Below, in pieces: positions 35,644 through 43,989 of a stretch of DNA of 64,000 nt. This DNA comes from Butyrivibrio sp. CAG:318 (GTDB lineage Bacteria > Bacillota > Clostridia > Lachnospirales > Lachnospiraceae): positions 62,725 through 126,724 of the forward strand of contig FR889250.1 in assembly GCA_000431815.1 (NCBI GenBank), in the 5' to 3' direction. Within the stretch, counting starts at the first letter, position 1. Every line of letters begins with the position of its first letter. Made by a program: the position numbers and the translations under genes. Under the pieces are notes generated by a model. It saw only the letters and a list, made by a program, of their open reading frames with translations, made no database searches and was not told where the DNA came from.

Positions 35644-36477
35644 TCAAAGAAAATCGATAAGATTAAAATCTGCGGCTTTATGAGCAAGAAAAAGTGTACC
35701 GACATCTTCACCAGCAAGTATGCGCGATATGTTATTAAGATCCTTGCTGTTTGCAATTATCATATCAGCCCCTGCATCAGTTGCAATTGTTCCTGCGGCA
35801 AGCTTTGTAGCCATCCCTCCGGTTCCTACATTACTTGATGCGCCTTTTGCCATGGCTCTCATTTCATCGGTAATGACAGGTACGATGTCTATAAAACGTG
35901 CATCAGGATTAATGTTGGGATCGTCTGTAAACAATCCGTCTATATCTGAAAGAAGAATTAGCAGATCCGCTCCAACCAACGCACTTACCAGGGCTGAAAG
36001 CCTGTCGTTATCACCAAACTGGATTTCATCTGTTGATACGGTATCGTTTTCATTAACGACCGGGATTGCATCCAGTTTAAAAAGTTCTTCAAAAGTATTG
36101 CGGGCATTAAGTGTGTTGTCGTCATTAAACATTGTATATTTGGTCATAAGAACCTGCGCCGCAATCTGGTTATATTCAGCAAAAAATTTCTGATATGCCA
36201 TCATCAGACGACATTGTCCGATTGCTGCACATGCCTGTTTTTCGGCTAGATTGTCTGTGCGGTGCTTCATTCCTACACTGTAACGTCCTACTGCAATCGC
36301 GCCTGATGAAACAAGTACGACATCCTTGCCTTCACTTTTGATATCACAAAGTATACGAACGAGTTCGTCAAGTTTCTTGTAATTAATATTGCCCGTTATC
36401 TCATGTGTAATGGAGGATGAGCCTATCTTAACAACTATTCTCTTTTTGTTTTTTAAAAGTTCCCTGTATTTATGCAT
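35644..36477 (-). CDS. proB: Glutamate 5-kinase
   Basis: First step of proline synthesis. It is 277 residues and consists of the amino-acid-kinase domain only; the C-terminal PUA domain of many relatives is absent. Motifs: VVKIGSSSIT, VLVSSGAIAVG, VNENDTVS with FGDNDRLSALVS, and VGTGGMATKLAAG. Two tandem ATGs exist; the second (36477) is better spaced from AAAGGA. It is separated from proA by two nucleotide/folate genes. Confidence 0.95.
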   Translation of the reverse strand: MHKYRELLKNKKRIVVKIGSSSITHEITGNINYKKLDELVRILCDIKSEGKDVVLVSSGAIAVGRYSVGMKHRTDNLAEKQACAAIGQCRLMMAYQKFFAEYNQIAAQVLMTKYTMFNDDNTLNARNTFEELFKLDAIPVVNENDTVSTDEIQFGDNDRLSALVSALVGADLLILLSDIDGLFTDDPNINPDARFIDIVPVITDEMRAMAKGASSNVGTGGMATKLAAGTIATDAGADMIIANSKDLNNISRILAGEDVGTLFLAHKAADFNLIDFL

Positions 36478-36488
36478 CATATTTCCTT

Positions 36489-38108
36489 TCATGCTCCGTG
36501 TGCCATATTACATAGAGCCGCAATTGCCTCAGCTGTCTTGATTCCGTCCACGGCAGCAGATGTTATTCCTCCGGCGTATCCGGCACCCTCGCCGCATGGA
36601 TACATTCCGTGTACGTTAATGCTTTCAAGGCTGTCATCAGACCGCAGGATGCGTACCGGTGAGGATGTTCTGGATTCAACCCCCGAAAAAACAGCATGTG
36701 GCATATTAAATCCATCTATTATTTTATCAAAAGTTTTCATGCCGTCAATAATTGATTCGGATATAAATTCCGGAAGTACATTTCTTAAATTACCGGGTGC
36801 ACAAAGTCCTTTTATCTGTGGGATAACATCCTGTACCGATTTGCTTGCAATGCCTTTTTGAAAATCTTCGTTAAGCTGGTATGGAACTTTGCCGGCGGCC
36901 GCATTAAATGCAGCTTTTTCCATATTGCGTTGAAAATGCATGCCGTCAAGAATATCATTTCCGCCAAAATCTTCCGGCGATACGGTAACAACTATTGCAC
37001 TGTTGGCATTACATCCGTCACGTCCAGAATAACTCATTCCGTTGACACATAACATACCGGGTTCGGATGAAGCGTTGACCACGTATCCGCCGGGACACAT
37101 GCAGAATGAATATACACCGCGGCCATTATTGCATTTGGCGGTTACCTTATAGTCAGCTGCCGGAACATTGTCCGTATCGATGCTGCCATACATATAATTA
37201 TTGATTAATTTCTGGGGATGTTCAAGTCTCAAACCAACTGCAAAAGCTTTTGATTCCATCGCAACTCCCTTATCGGCCAGCTTTTTAAAAGTATCTCTTG
37301 CACTGTGCCCCGGGGCAAGTACAAGATAATTACATTCCATATCATATGAACCGCTTTCTGTAACCAGATGTACACCGGATATTGCACCGTTATGGGTATA
37401 AAAATCATCCACGGTTGTATTAAAAAGAACTTCTCCGCCAAGTGATATGATTTCATTGCGGATGTTCTTAATTACTTTTTTGAGAATATCTGTTCCGATG
37501 TGTGGTTTGTTGATATAAAGAATTGACTGCGGTGCTCCAAATTCAACAAATGTTTCAAGCACTTTACGTATTCTTCCGGTCTTATCCTTGACGGCGGTGT
37601 TAAGTTTCCCGTCGGAAAACGTTCCGGCGCCGCCCTCTCCGAATTGTACATTGGTTGATTCGGAAAGAATACCGGTAAGCCAGAAACGATCAACTATACG
37701 GCTTCTTTCATCAACGTCTGCCCCACGCTCGCATATAACCGGGCAAAGACCCGCGCGTGCAAGAAAAAGTCCGCAGAAAAGTCCGGCAGGACCACTTCCT
37801 GCAATTATGATTCTGCCATGAAAACCGGATATATTCGAAACCGGAAATTCATAATGTTTTTCATTGGATAACATAATATTATTATTGTTAACTTTACGCA
37901 CTAAGGCAGATTCATCGGTATTCTTAAGTTTAACATCCACACTGTATATATGTAATATGTTATTCCTGTGTCTGGCATCAATCGATCGTTTGACGATATG
38001 ATATGTAAAATCTTCATTGCAATGAAGCCTGAGTGCCTTGCGTATAAGCTTTTCCAGATTGGATTCATCATCCTGTACAGGTAATTTTAACTGATTGATT
38101 CGTATCAT
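36489..38108 (-). CDS. Uncharacterised FAD-dependent dehydrogenase (COG2509)
   Basis: A 539-residue flavoprotein. An N-terminal domain of about 90 residues precedes the dinucleotide-binding motif IIAGSGPAGLFCGLFLARAG; FGEGGAGTFSDGKLN and the C-terminal YPCGEGAGYAGGI FAD motif are typical of this family. The reaction is unknown. It overlaps by 4 bases (ATGA type) with a second flavoprotein gene upstream, and the pair are probably co-expressed. Confidence 0.9.
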   Translation of the reverse strand: MIRINQLKLPVQDDESNLEKLIRKALRLHCNEDFTYHIVKRSIDARHRNNILHIYSVDVKLKNTDESALVRKVNNNNIMLSNEKHYEFPVSNISGFHGRIIIAGSGPAGLFCGLFLARAGLCPVICERGADVDERSRIVDRFWLTGILSESTNVQFGEGGAGTFSDGKLNTAVKDKTGRIRKVLETFVEFGAPQSILYINKPHIGTDILKKVIKNIRNEIISLGGEVLFNTTVDDFYTHNGAISGVHLVTESGSYDMECNYLVLAPGHSARDTFKKLADKGVAMESKAFAVGLRLEHPQKLINNYMYGSIDTDNVPAADYKVTAKCNNGRGVYSFCMCPGGYVVNASSEPGMLCVNGMSYSGRDGCNANSAIVVTVSPEDFGGNDILDGMHFQRNMEKAAFNAAAGKVPYQLNEDFQKGIASKSVQDVIPQIKGLCAPGNLRNVLPEFISESIIDGMKTFDKIIDGFNMPHAVFSGVESRTSSPVRILRSDDSLESINVHGMYPCGEGAGYAGGITSAAVDGIKTAEAIAALCNMAHGA

Positions 38109-39343
38109 TTTATCTCCATAACCGAGCTGTTAAGGCCTGCTATTCTTCCGCTTGTAACAGCCCATGTCAGATTATACCCTCCGCATATTCCGTCAACATC
38201 AAGAATCTCACCGGCAAAATATAGTCCCGGCACAAGCTTTGATTCCATGGTGTTAAGGTTTATTTCGTCCAGGCTTACTCCGCCGGCACAACATTGGGCG
38301 TTGTCAAACCCCCTTGTATCGGACGGCGTTGCCGTAAACGATTTTATTATATCACATAATGCATGAATATTGCTATTACTAATATTTTCACATAATCCGG
38401 AAGGTTTAAGACCGGACAGTCTGATAACTGCAGAGGATATCTTGTTATTCAGGAAACCGGAAATTGCCGATGCGACAGATGATTCCGGACAGCGTTTTAT
38501 CATTTCGCGTATAATCCTGTATAATTCGCCGGCAGATATATCAGGTGTAAAATCTATATTAACAACGGGGTGCAAACCATCGTCGATAAGTCTCTTTACC
38601 CTGCTGCATATCTGAAATACGGGGATACCGGAAATTCCGTATTCCGCAAGCTGCAGTTCTCCTCTCTCAGAAAAAAATATTTCAGGATGTCCTGGTACTG
38701 TTACATTAAGAATGGCTTCCGTACGGACGCCTTTGAGCTCTTTAAAATATTTTTCTTTACAGACAAGGCCGGTAAGTGCCGGAATTACTTTAACAATATG
38801 ATGACCAAATGATGCGGCATATTTATAACAGCTTCCGTCCGATCCGGTTTTGGAAGCACATTTGGAGCCGCCTGCAATAATAAGCCGTCTGCCCTCATAC
38901 ATGCCTGAACCGGATTTTACGGTGTAAATCCCGTCATGCAGGGTAATATCCGTTATATCAACCGATGTGAAGATATGTACATTACGCCTTGAAAGCTCGG
39001 AATTAAATCCGTCCAGAACCGCACCGGCCTGTTCGGAATAAGGATATACATAACCGTTTTTAACTCTGGTAAAAATCCCCATATTATTGCACAGATCAAT
39101 AACTTCCATCGTGGTACGCTCGTCAATGATCCGGCTCAGATCTGCATTTGATGACGTATTGTAATATTCAGATGACATATTCATATTAGTAATATTACAT
39201 TTACCGTTACCGGTAGACAGAATTTTGCGCCCGGTTCTGTCATTATGTTCAAGAAGACACACATTGGCTTTGTTACGGGCAGCATATATTGAAGCCGTCA
39301 TTCCTGCCGGACCGGCTCCGATAACTATTATATCGTAAATCAT
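38105..39343 (-). CDS. HI0933/BaiN-family flavoprotein
   Basis: A 412-residue NAD(P)/FAD oxidoreductase with IIVIGAGPAGMTASIYAARN, STGNGKCNITN, a central substrate-lid domain and the C-terminal AGEILDVDGICGGYNLTWA. Relatives include BaiN, linked to bile-acid reduction in some clostridia, but the family is broad and no such role is implied here. The ATG at 39343 has AGGAG 6 bases upstream; the longer frame runs into the BofC-like gene. Confidence 0.92.
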   Translation of the reverse strand: MIYDIIVIGAGPAGMTASIYAARNKANVCLLEHNDRTGRKILSTGNGKCNITNMNMSSEYYNTSSNADLSRIIDERTTMEVIDLCNNMGIFTRVKNGYVYPYSEQAGAVLDGFNSELSRRNVHIFTSVDITDITLHDGIYTVKSGSGMYEGRRLIIAGGSKCASKTGSDGSCYKYAASFGHHIVKVIPALTGLVCKEKYFKELKGVRTEAILNVTVPGHPEIFFSERGELQLAEYGISGIPVFQICSRVKRLIDDGLHPVVNIDFTPDISAGELYRIIREMIKRCPESSVASAISGFLNNKISSAVIRLSGLKPSGLCENISNSNIHALCDIIKSFTATPSDTRGFDNAQCCAGGVSLDEINLNTMESKLVPGLYFAGEILDVDGICGGYNLTWAVTSGRIAGLNSSVMEIK

Positions 39344-39356
39344 ATCATGCTCCTGT

Positions 39357-39725
39357 TTAAGAAGAATATGTCTCCAAAAAATCATACAATTCCTTATCGG
39401 AGTACAAATCCTTTATATTAATTACTTCTATCTGGACTGACTGCGGCAGAAAGGACATTTGTATATCAGTTTTATCATAAAGTCCGCCGTCTGCTTTATA
39501 TATGGATACACAGCCATATTCTGCCTTAAGCCGGTACATCACCTTATGTTCTGCTGTGGGTTCGGTTGAATCCGGTGATTTTCTGTTTTGGACAGCCGGC
39601 TCATATTCCCTGGTATCAGTTTCATAATTATGTCTGTAAATCCCGGCCGTATCATACCCTATCCATATAGCACCGGCAATAGCGCATACGGCCAATACAA
39701 TAAATGTTATAATCTGTTTTTTCAT
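39357..39725 (-). CDS. BofC C-terminal-domain protein
   Basis: A 122-residue protein with one N-terminal membrane helix or signal (about 3-23). The C-terminal half matches the BofC C-terminal pattern: YRLKAEYGCVSIYKADGG, TDIQMSFLP, then DKELYDFLETYSS. In Bacillus, BofC restrains SpoIVB in the forespore, but lone BofC-C proteins are common in Lachnospiraceae and of unknown role. No Shine-Dalgarno is visible; a small inverted repeat GTACA/TGTAC (39727-39741) lies where it should be. Confidence 0.75.
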   Translation of the reverse strand: MKKQIITFIVLAVCAIAGAIWIGYDTAGIYRHNYETDTREYEPAVQNRKSPDSTEPTAEHKVMYRLKAEYGCVSIYKADGGLYDKTDIQMSFLPQSVQIEVINIKDLYSDKELYDFLETYSS

Positions 39726-39751
39726 AGTACATTTATTGTACCCGGATTAAA

Positions 39752-40147
39752 TTATTTTATACTGTCTTTTGAAAAAGGTTCAGGATATATCTGATTAAAA
39801 GGTATTTCAATTATGCCATTTTCAGTGTCATGCATTATAACAACTGCGTCTTTTGATGCAAATTCGGAGAGAAACTGTCTGCATATTCCGCATGGCAGTG
39901 TCTTTTCGTGTGATGAGGAAACAATTGCAATATATTTAAAAGATTTATGCCCTTCACTGACTGCTTTGACCATCGCAGTGCGTTCGGCACATATTGCGGC
40001 TCCGTAAGAGGCGTTTTCTATATTGCAGCCGGTATATATACTGCCATCCTCCGTTACAAGCGCAGCCCCGACCTTAAAATGGGAATATGGGGAATATGAT
40101 TTCTCCATAGCGGAGTAAGCATTATCAATTAATATATGTTTGTCCAT
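39752..40147 (-). CDS. cdd: Cytidine deaminase
   Basis: Pyrimidine salvage: converts (deoxy)cytidine to (deoxy)uridine. The 131-residue zinc enzyme has CAERTAM and PCGICRQFL, the Cys-Ala-Glu and Pro-Cys-x-x-Cys ligands of the tetrameric class. The phoH-ybeY-cdd order resembles the Bacillus phoH-ybeY-dgkA-cdd-era cluster, with dgkA and era missing here. Confidence 0.97.
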   Translation of the reverse strand: MDKHILIDNAYSAMEKSYSPYSHFKVGAALVTEDGSIYTGCNIENASYGAAICAERTAMVKAVSEGHKSFKYIAIVSSSHEKTLPCGICRQFLSEFASKDAVVIMHDTENGIIEIPFNQIYPEPFSKDSIK

Positions 40148-40151
40148 GTTT

Positions 40152-40646
40152 TTACCTCGTTATATTGAGATTATCCAGTATTGCCCGCTGCTTGGCTTCC
40201 ATTATTGATGCATCATCATCAGTCATATGGTCATATCCCATAAGATGCAGCATGCTGTGTGCAATAAGAAAGGCATACTCTCTTGTGAAGCTGTGACCGT
40301 ATGCAATTGCCTGCTCTTCAACTTTATCAAGTGAAATTATGATATCACCAAGCATAAGCTCGCCTGTTTCGGGGTTAAAACAGTCATCTTCATCTTCAAG
40401 AAAAGCAAATTCACCGGCGTCATCATATTCAACCATCGGAAAAGACAGCACATCCGTAGGACGGTCTATATCGCGGAACTCTTTGTTAATATCATGTATT
40501 CTGTTATTGTCCACAAGTGTCAGGCTGACCTCGGCTTCATACGGACATTCCTCATAATCAAGTGCTGCATTTATGACCTTGTCCGCAATTTCCTCATAAT
40601 TGATTCCAAGATCCTTATCATATTCTTTCTCAAATTCTATTGTCAT
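40152..40646 (-). CDS. ybeY: Endoribonuclease YbeY
   Basis: Metal-dependent RNase involved in 16S rRNA 3' end maturation and quality control. The 164-residue protein carries the triple-His motif HSMLHLMGYDH and the FRDIDRPTDVLSFP block. Start and phoH stop overlap by 4 bases; GGAAGGA precedes the ATG. Confidence 0.96.
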   Translation of the reverse strand: MTIEFEKEYDKDLGINYEEIADKVINAALDYEECPYEAEVSLTLVDNNRIHDINKEFRDIDRPTDVLSFPMVEYDDAGEFAFLEDEDDCFNPETGELMLGDIIISLDKVEEQAIAYGHSFTREYAFLIAHSMLHLMGYDHMTDDDASIMEAKQRAILDNLNITR

Positions 40647-41644
40647 TTCTTATTATTCCTTCCGTTATTACGTCCTGAACCAGGCTGGCGGCGGTTCTCA
40701 TATTCATCATAAGCCCGGACGATTTTCTGGACAAGAGGATGTCTGACAACATCCTGGCTTGTAAGCCTTACCTGACCGATTTCATCGACCTTTGCAAGAA
40801 CCTTAAGCGCCACATCAAGTCCTGATTGTGCATCATGCGGTAAATCTTTCTGGGTAAGATCTCCTGTTATCACAACCTTGGAACCAAATCCTATTCTTGT
40901 AAGAAACATCTTCATCTGTGCAGGTGTGGTATTCTGTGCCTCATCAAGAATAATATATGCGTTATCAAGCGTACGTCCACGCATATAAGCCAGAGGTGCA
41001 ACTTCAATAAGACCTTTCTCGGCATTGTGCAGATAACTCTCGGCACCCATTATCTGGTAAAGTGCATCATAAAGAGGTCTGAGATATGGGTCTATTTTAC
41101 TCTGTAAATCACCCGGAAGAAAACCCAATTTCTCGCCGGCTTCTATTGCCGGTCTTGTGAGAATTATCCGTCCGACTTCATTATTCTTAAAAGCCTGGAT
41201 CGCCATGGCCATCGCAAGATATGTCTTACCTGTTCCGGCAGGCCCTATTCCGAACACAATCATTTTGTTTCTTATTTCATCAATATAGTGTTTCTGCCCA
41301 AGTGTCTTGGGCTTAATAGGCTTACCGTTAATGGTTCTGGCTATCACATCTTCATCAAGTTCTGACACGATGGATGTGTTGTCATCCATTGACATTGCAA
41401 GTGCATAATCAACATTCTGTTCGGTTATGACATTTCCGCGTCTGGAAAGTGTCATTAATTCATTGATAACACTCACCGCACGGCTTACAGCCGTCTCAGC
41501 TCCTATAACTTTAAGTTCGGAATCCCTTGCGACAAATGTCACATGTAAAGTCTTTTCGATTTTCTTCATATATGCATCACAGCTTCCAAACACATTCTGA
41601 CTGTGTTCAGCCGGCATGTCAACTATACTTTCAATTACACTCAT
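40643..41644 (-). CDS. phoH: PhoH-family ATPase
   Basis: A 333-residue protein with an N-terminal KH-like region and a PhoH P-loop domain: GIGPAGTGKTYLAMAMA, the Walker B IILDEAQNTT and VVITGDLTQKDLP. Proposed to be an RNA-linked ATPase or helicase, consistently placed beside ybeY. Its ATG overlaps the yqfD stop (TAATG). Confidence 0.95.
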   Translation of the reverse strand: MSVIESIVDMPAEHSQNVFGSCDAYMKKIEKTLHVTFVARDSELKVIGAETAVSRAVSVINELMTLSRRGNVITEQNVDYALAMSMDDNTSIVSELDEDVIARTINGKPIKPKTLGQKHYIDEIRNKMIVFGIGPAGTGKTYLAMAMAIQAFKNNEVGRIILTRPAIEAGEKLGFLPGDLQSKIDPYLRPLYDALYQIMGAESYLHNAEKGLIEVAPLAYMRGRTLDNAYIILDEAQNTTPAQMKMFLTRIGFGSKVVITGDLTQKDLPHDAQSGLDVALKVLAKVDEIGQVRLTSQDVVRHPLVQKIVRAYDEYENRRQPGSGRNNGRNNKK

Positions 41645-42870
41645 TATTCGTTAGATGTCCCTTCGGATTCTTCTGTGGCAGGATTGATGACCGGCGCAGT
41701 ATGAACTGTTGCGGGTGTACGTATAAGAAGCGTACCTGATGCCTGCCCGGCTTCACTGCCAATATCTATTTTAACACTATTTTGTATGATTTGAATACCG
41801 TTTTCTTGTATTTTTTCAATATAATTCGCAAGATTTGCATTAAGAATGGCCTCAAGTTCTTCATCTGTATATTCAGAGGTTGTAATATTATACTCTTTAT
41901 AATAAAAATAAGCATAAGTTATCGGCAGATTCATATTCTCATATGGTGAAATTTCTTTATATTCCGTATATACATCATAATTATCATATTTGCATTTACT
42001 GATATTATAATTGATAAGACGGTTCCCTATTTTAATTCCGGTACCGGTATGCATTCTTCCGGTGTATTCTTTAATTTTGTGTTCCCTTAGAACGCCATCG
42101 CTGTAATTTATGGATGTTTCTGTAATGATATCAGCGTCTGCACGGACATACCGCACGCCAAAACATTCACCCGATTCATTGAATGATTCTACCTTGGACA
42201 TTACAAGAACATCACCTTTTTTGACTTCATCCCCGGCTTTGACGATGGGTGTTCCACTTCGTGTTATAATTGATACAATACATCCATCTTCGGCGGCACA
42301 TATATCAGATTCGGATGTATCATTATCATCTGTTCTTCCGCCATTTTCTTCCTTTATGTTTATACGCAGTCTTGAGCCGTTTACATCCGCTGAAACCCAT
42401 GTGATCCGCTCAAAATTCTGCCTTAATCCGGCCTCAATATCATCACAGGCAATACGGCCGGTCTTCATTCCGTAGTGTATGTCCATGCTGTTTATGTAAT
42501 CAATTATCTCCTTGGACGAATAATACATATTCCCTGTTATCCGTATGCGCCATAAATAACCTGACATAACAATATTAACAAGTATAAATATCATTATTCC
42601 ATATATGAAAAAATAGCGTTTACGGTATTTGTGTATAACAAAAGGCAAACCGTCTCTTTGCATTATCCGGATCCTGACGCGGCATATGTGAGCTGGCCTT
42701 TTGATTTTCCTGAAATCGCTGACGGAAATTTCCATGATGCATCCGCTATCGGTCGTAATGACATTATTTAATAAGATATTGTTGTTATGACATATATTTA
42801 TAAATCTTTCCGTGTTAAGACCACAAACGCTTATTTTTACACTGCCTTTAAGCTCTTTTTCCAGATTCAA
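41644..42870 (-). CDS. yqfD: Sporulation protein YqfD
   Basis: A 408-residue protein required at engulfment-stage sporulation in Bacillus (YqfD/SpoIIP-era sigma-E regulon). The N-terminal cytoplasmic part precedes a membrane helix (about 87-108), then RIRITGNMYYS, WVSADVNGSRLRINIKE and an extracellular beta-rich part. It starts at a TTG that overlaps the yqfC stop as TTGA, with GGAGG 7 bases upstream, so it is tightly coupled to yqfC. Confidence 0.93.
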   Translation of the reverse strand: MNLEKELKGSVKISVCGLNTERFINICHNNNILLNNVITTDSGCIMEISVSDFRKIKRPAHICRVRIRIMQRDGLPFVIHKYRKRYFFIYGIMIFILVNIVMSGYLWRIRITGNMYYSSKEIIDYINSMDIHYGMKTGRIACDDIEAGLRQNFERITWVSADVNGSRLRINIKEENGGRTDDNDTSESDICAAEDGCIVSIITRSGTPIVKAGDEVKKGDVLVMSKVESFNESGECFGVRYVRADADIITETSINYSDGVLREHKIKEYTGRMHTGTGIKIGNRLINYNISKCKYDNYDVYTEYKEISPYENMNLPITYAYFYYKEYNITTSEYTDEELEAILNANLANYIEKIQENGIQIIQNSVKIDIGSEAGQASGTLLIRTPATVHTAPVINPATEESEGTSNE

Positions 42871-43103
42871 CGCATTACCTCCATAAGTCGTATGTGTTCA
42901 ATATTTCCTATGATTTTAATGTCATCTTTGTTCATATATTCAACGAGAAGGCCGCTGCCTTCAACAATAACAAGTTCCCGGGCTGCTTTTATCCGTATGC
43001 ATTCACCGCCCAGTTCGGATATTGACTTGAAATTCTCTATATATACTTCAGTCCGGCCATGAATTGTAATTATGGAATAATCCTCTGCAAACTGCCTGTA
43101 CAT
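42867..43103 (-). CDS. yqfC: YqfC-family sporulation protein
   Basis: A small 78-residue protein recognised by YSIITIHGRTEVYIENFKSI and by its place before yqfD. It lacks about 15-20 N-terminal residues found in Bacillus YqfC, and an in-frame stop upstream (near 43150) shows that no longer form is encoded. GGTGG lies 5 bases before the ATG at 43103. A sigma-E-like promoter lies 28 bp upstream. Confidence 0.82.
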   Translation of the reverse strand: MYRQFAEDYSIITIHGRTEVYIENFKSISELGGECIRIKAARELVIVEGSGLLVEYMNKDDIKIIGNIEHIRLMEVMR

Positions 43104-43130
43104 ACTAACCACCATAACGGAATTTATACT

Positions 43131-43160
43131 ATTATATGTACCGGATATCGGTCAGTATTA
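43131..43160 (-). promoter_or_regulatory. Candidate sigma-E promoter of yqfC-yqfD
   Basis: On the minus strand TAATACT (43154-43160) and CATATAAT (43131-43138) are 15 bp apart. They match the Bacillus sigma-E pattern (KMATATT, CATACANT) at all but one position each. yqfCD is sigma-E-controlled in Bacillus. Confidence 0.5.
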
Positions 43161-43161
43161 C

Positions 43162-43192
43162 AAAAAAAGAGTTCCCTCATATAAGGGAACTC
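43162..43192 (-). terminator. rpsU terminator
   Basis: Read on the minus strand, GAGTTCCC pairs with GGGAACTC (43169-43176 and 43185-43192) and is followed by seven Ts. A second hairpin (TCCTGCA/TGCAGGA, 43198-43213) lies between it and the rpsU stop. Confidence 0.92.
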
Positions 43193-43230
43193 TCACATCC
43201 TGCAAATGCAGGAAATAATTCAGATGTAAA

Positions 43231-43407
43231 TTAGTTATATTTACGTTTTCTGGCAGCCTCTGATTTCTTCTTGCGTCTTACGCTAGGCTTCTCATAATGC
43301 TCTCTCTTACGGATCTCCTGCTGGATGCCGGCCTTAGCGCAGTTTCTCTTAAATCTGCGTAATGCGCTGTCCAGAGATTCGTTCTCTTTAACGATTACAT
43401 TAGACAT
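43231..43407 (-). CDS. rpsU: 30S ribosomal protein S21
   Basis: A 58-residue basic small-subunit protein: SNVIVKENESLDSALRRFKR then a Lys/Arg-rich tail RRKKKSEAARKRKYN. The start at 43407 has GGAGG 9 bases upstream; a TTG at 43416 is rejected. It is monocistronic with its own promoter, an 85-base structured leader and its own terminator. Confidence 0.97.
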   Translation of the reverse strand: MSNVIVKENESLDSALRRFKRNCAKAGIQQEIRKREHYEKPSVRRKKKSEAARKRKYN

Positions 43408-43436
43408 TCTACTCAACCTCCCTCCAGTTGTGGATT

Positions 43437-43493
43437 GTGCAAGACAACTGTCTGGGTATTCTTACCGGAGAAATATTATCTCTCGGCTTGCAC
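43437..43493 (-). ncRNA. Structured 5' leader of rpsU
   Basis: Read as RNA on the minus strand, the leader begins with GTGCAAG (43487-43493) and closes with CTTGCAC (43437-43443). Inside are a GAGA/TCTC stem and an AGAC-AGTT-GTCT tetraloop stem. The expected start point, 7 bases after the -10, falls exactly at the outer stem. The shape suggests an autoregulatory leader; no known family is recognised. Confidence 0.5.
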
Positions 43494-43500
43494 GGTTACC

Positions 43501-43528
43501 ATTATAACATATAATTATGTTTCGTCAA
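43501..43528 (-). promoter_or_regulatory. rpsU promoter
   Basis: TTGACG (43523-43528) and a perfect TATAAT (43501-43506) on the minus strand with a 16-bp spacer. Confidence 0.8.
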
Positions 43529-43559
43529 CAGTAAATTTCACAAAATACATTTTTTTGCA

Positions 43560-43973
43560 TTAAAAAACCATGAGCAGTGTTCCGGCGGCAATCAACACGG
43601 AACCTATAATCGATTTCGGAGTAAAATCTTCATGCAGAAATACTGCTGCAAGAATAAGCGTAATTATAACACTTAATTTATCTATTGGTACAACCCTGGA
43701 TACGGTACCCATCTGGATTGCCTTATAATAACAAAGCCATGAAGCGCCGGTTGCAAGACCGGATAAAATAAGAAAAATCCAGCTTTTGCGGCTGATATGT
43801 GTCATGCCGCCCTGAGCTCCTGTTATGAATACCATAACCCATGCCATTATGACAACAACCACTGTTCTGATGGCTGTTGCCAGATTGGAATTGACACCGT
43901 CAATTCCTACCTTGGCAAGGATTGATGTAAGTGCGGCAAAAACAGATGATAATATTGCAAATATAAGCCACAT
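43560..43973 (-). CDS. EamA/DMT-family membrane protein (single domain)
   Basis: A 137-residue protein with about five membrane helices equal to one EamA repeat: LSSVFAALTSILAKVGIDG at the N-terminus and LHEDFTPKSIIGSVLIAAG at the C-terminus. Ten-helix DMT transporters have two such repeats, so this half-size form presumably dimerises. The substrate is unknown. AGAAGGCG precedes the ATG, 16 bp after alaS. Confidence 0.88.
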   Translation of the reverse strand: MWLIFAILSSVFAALTSILAKVGIDGVNSNLATAIRTVVVVIMAWVMVFITGAQGGMTHISRKSWIFLILSGLATGASWLCYYKAIQMGTVSRVVPIDKLSVIITLILAAVFLHEDFTPKSIIGSVLIAAGTLLMVF

Positions 43974-43989
43974 TTAAATCGCCTTCTTA

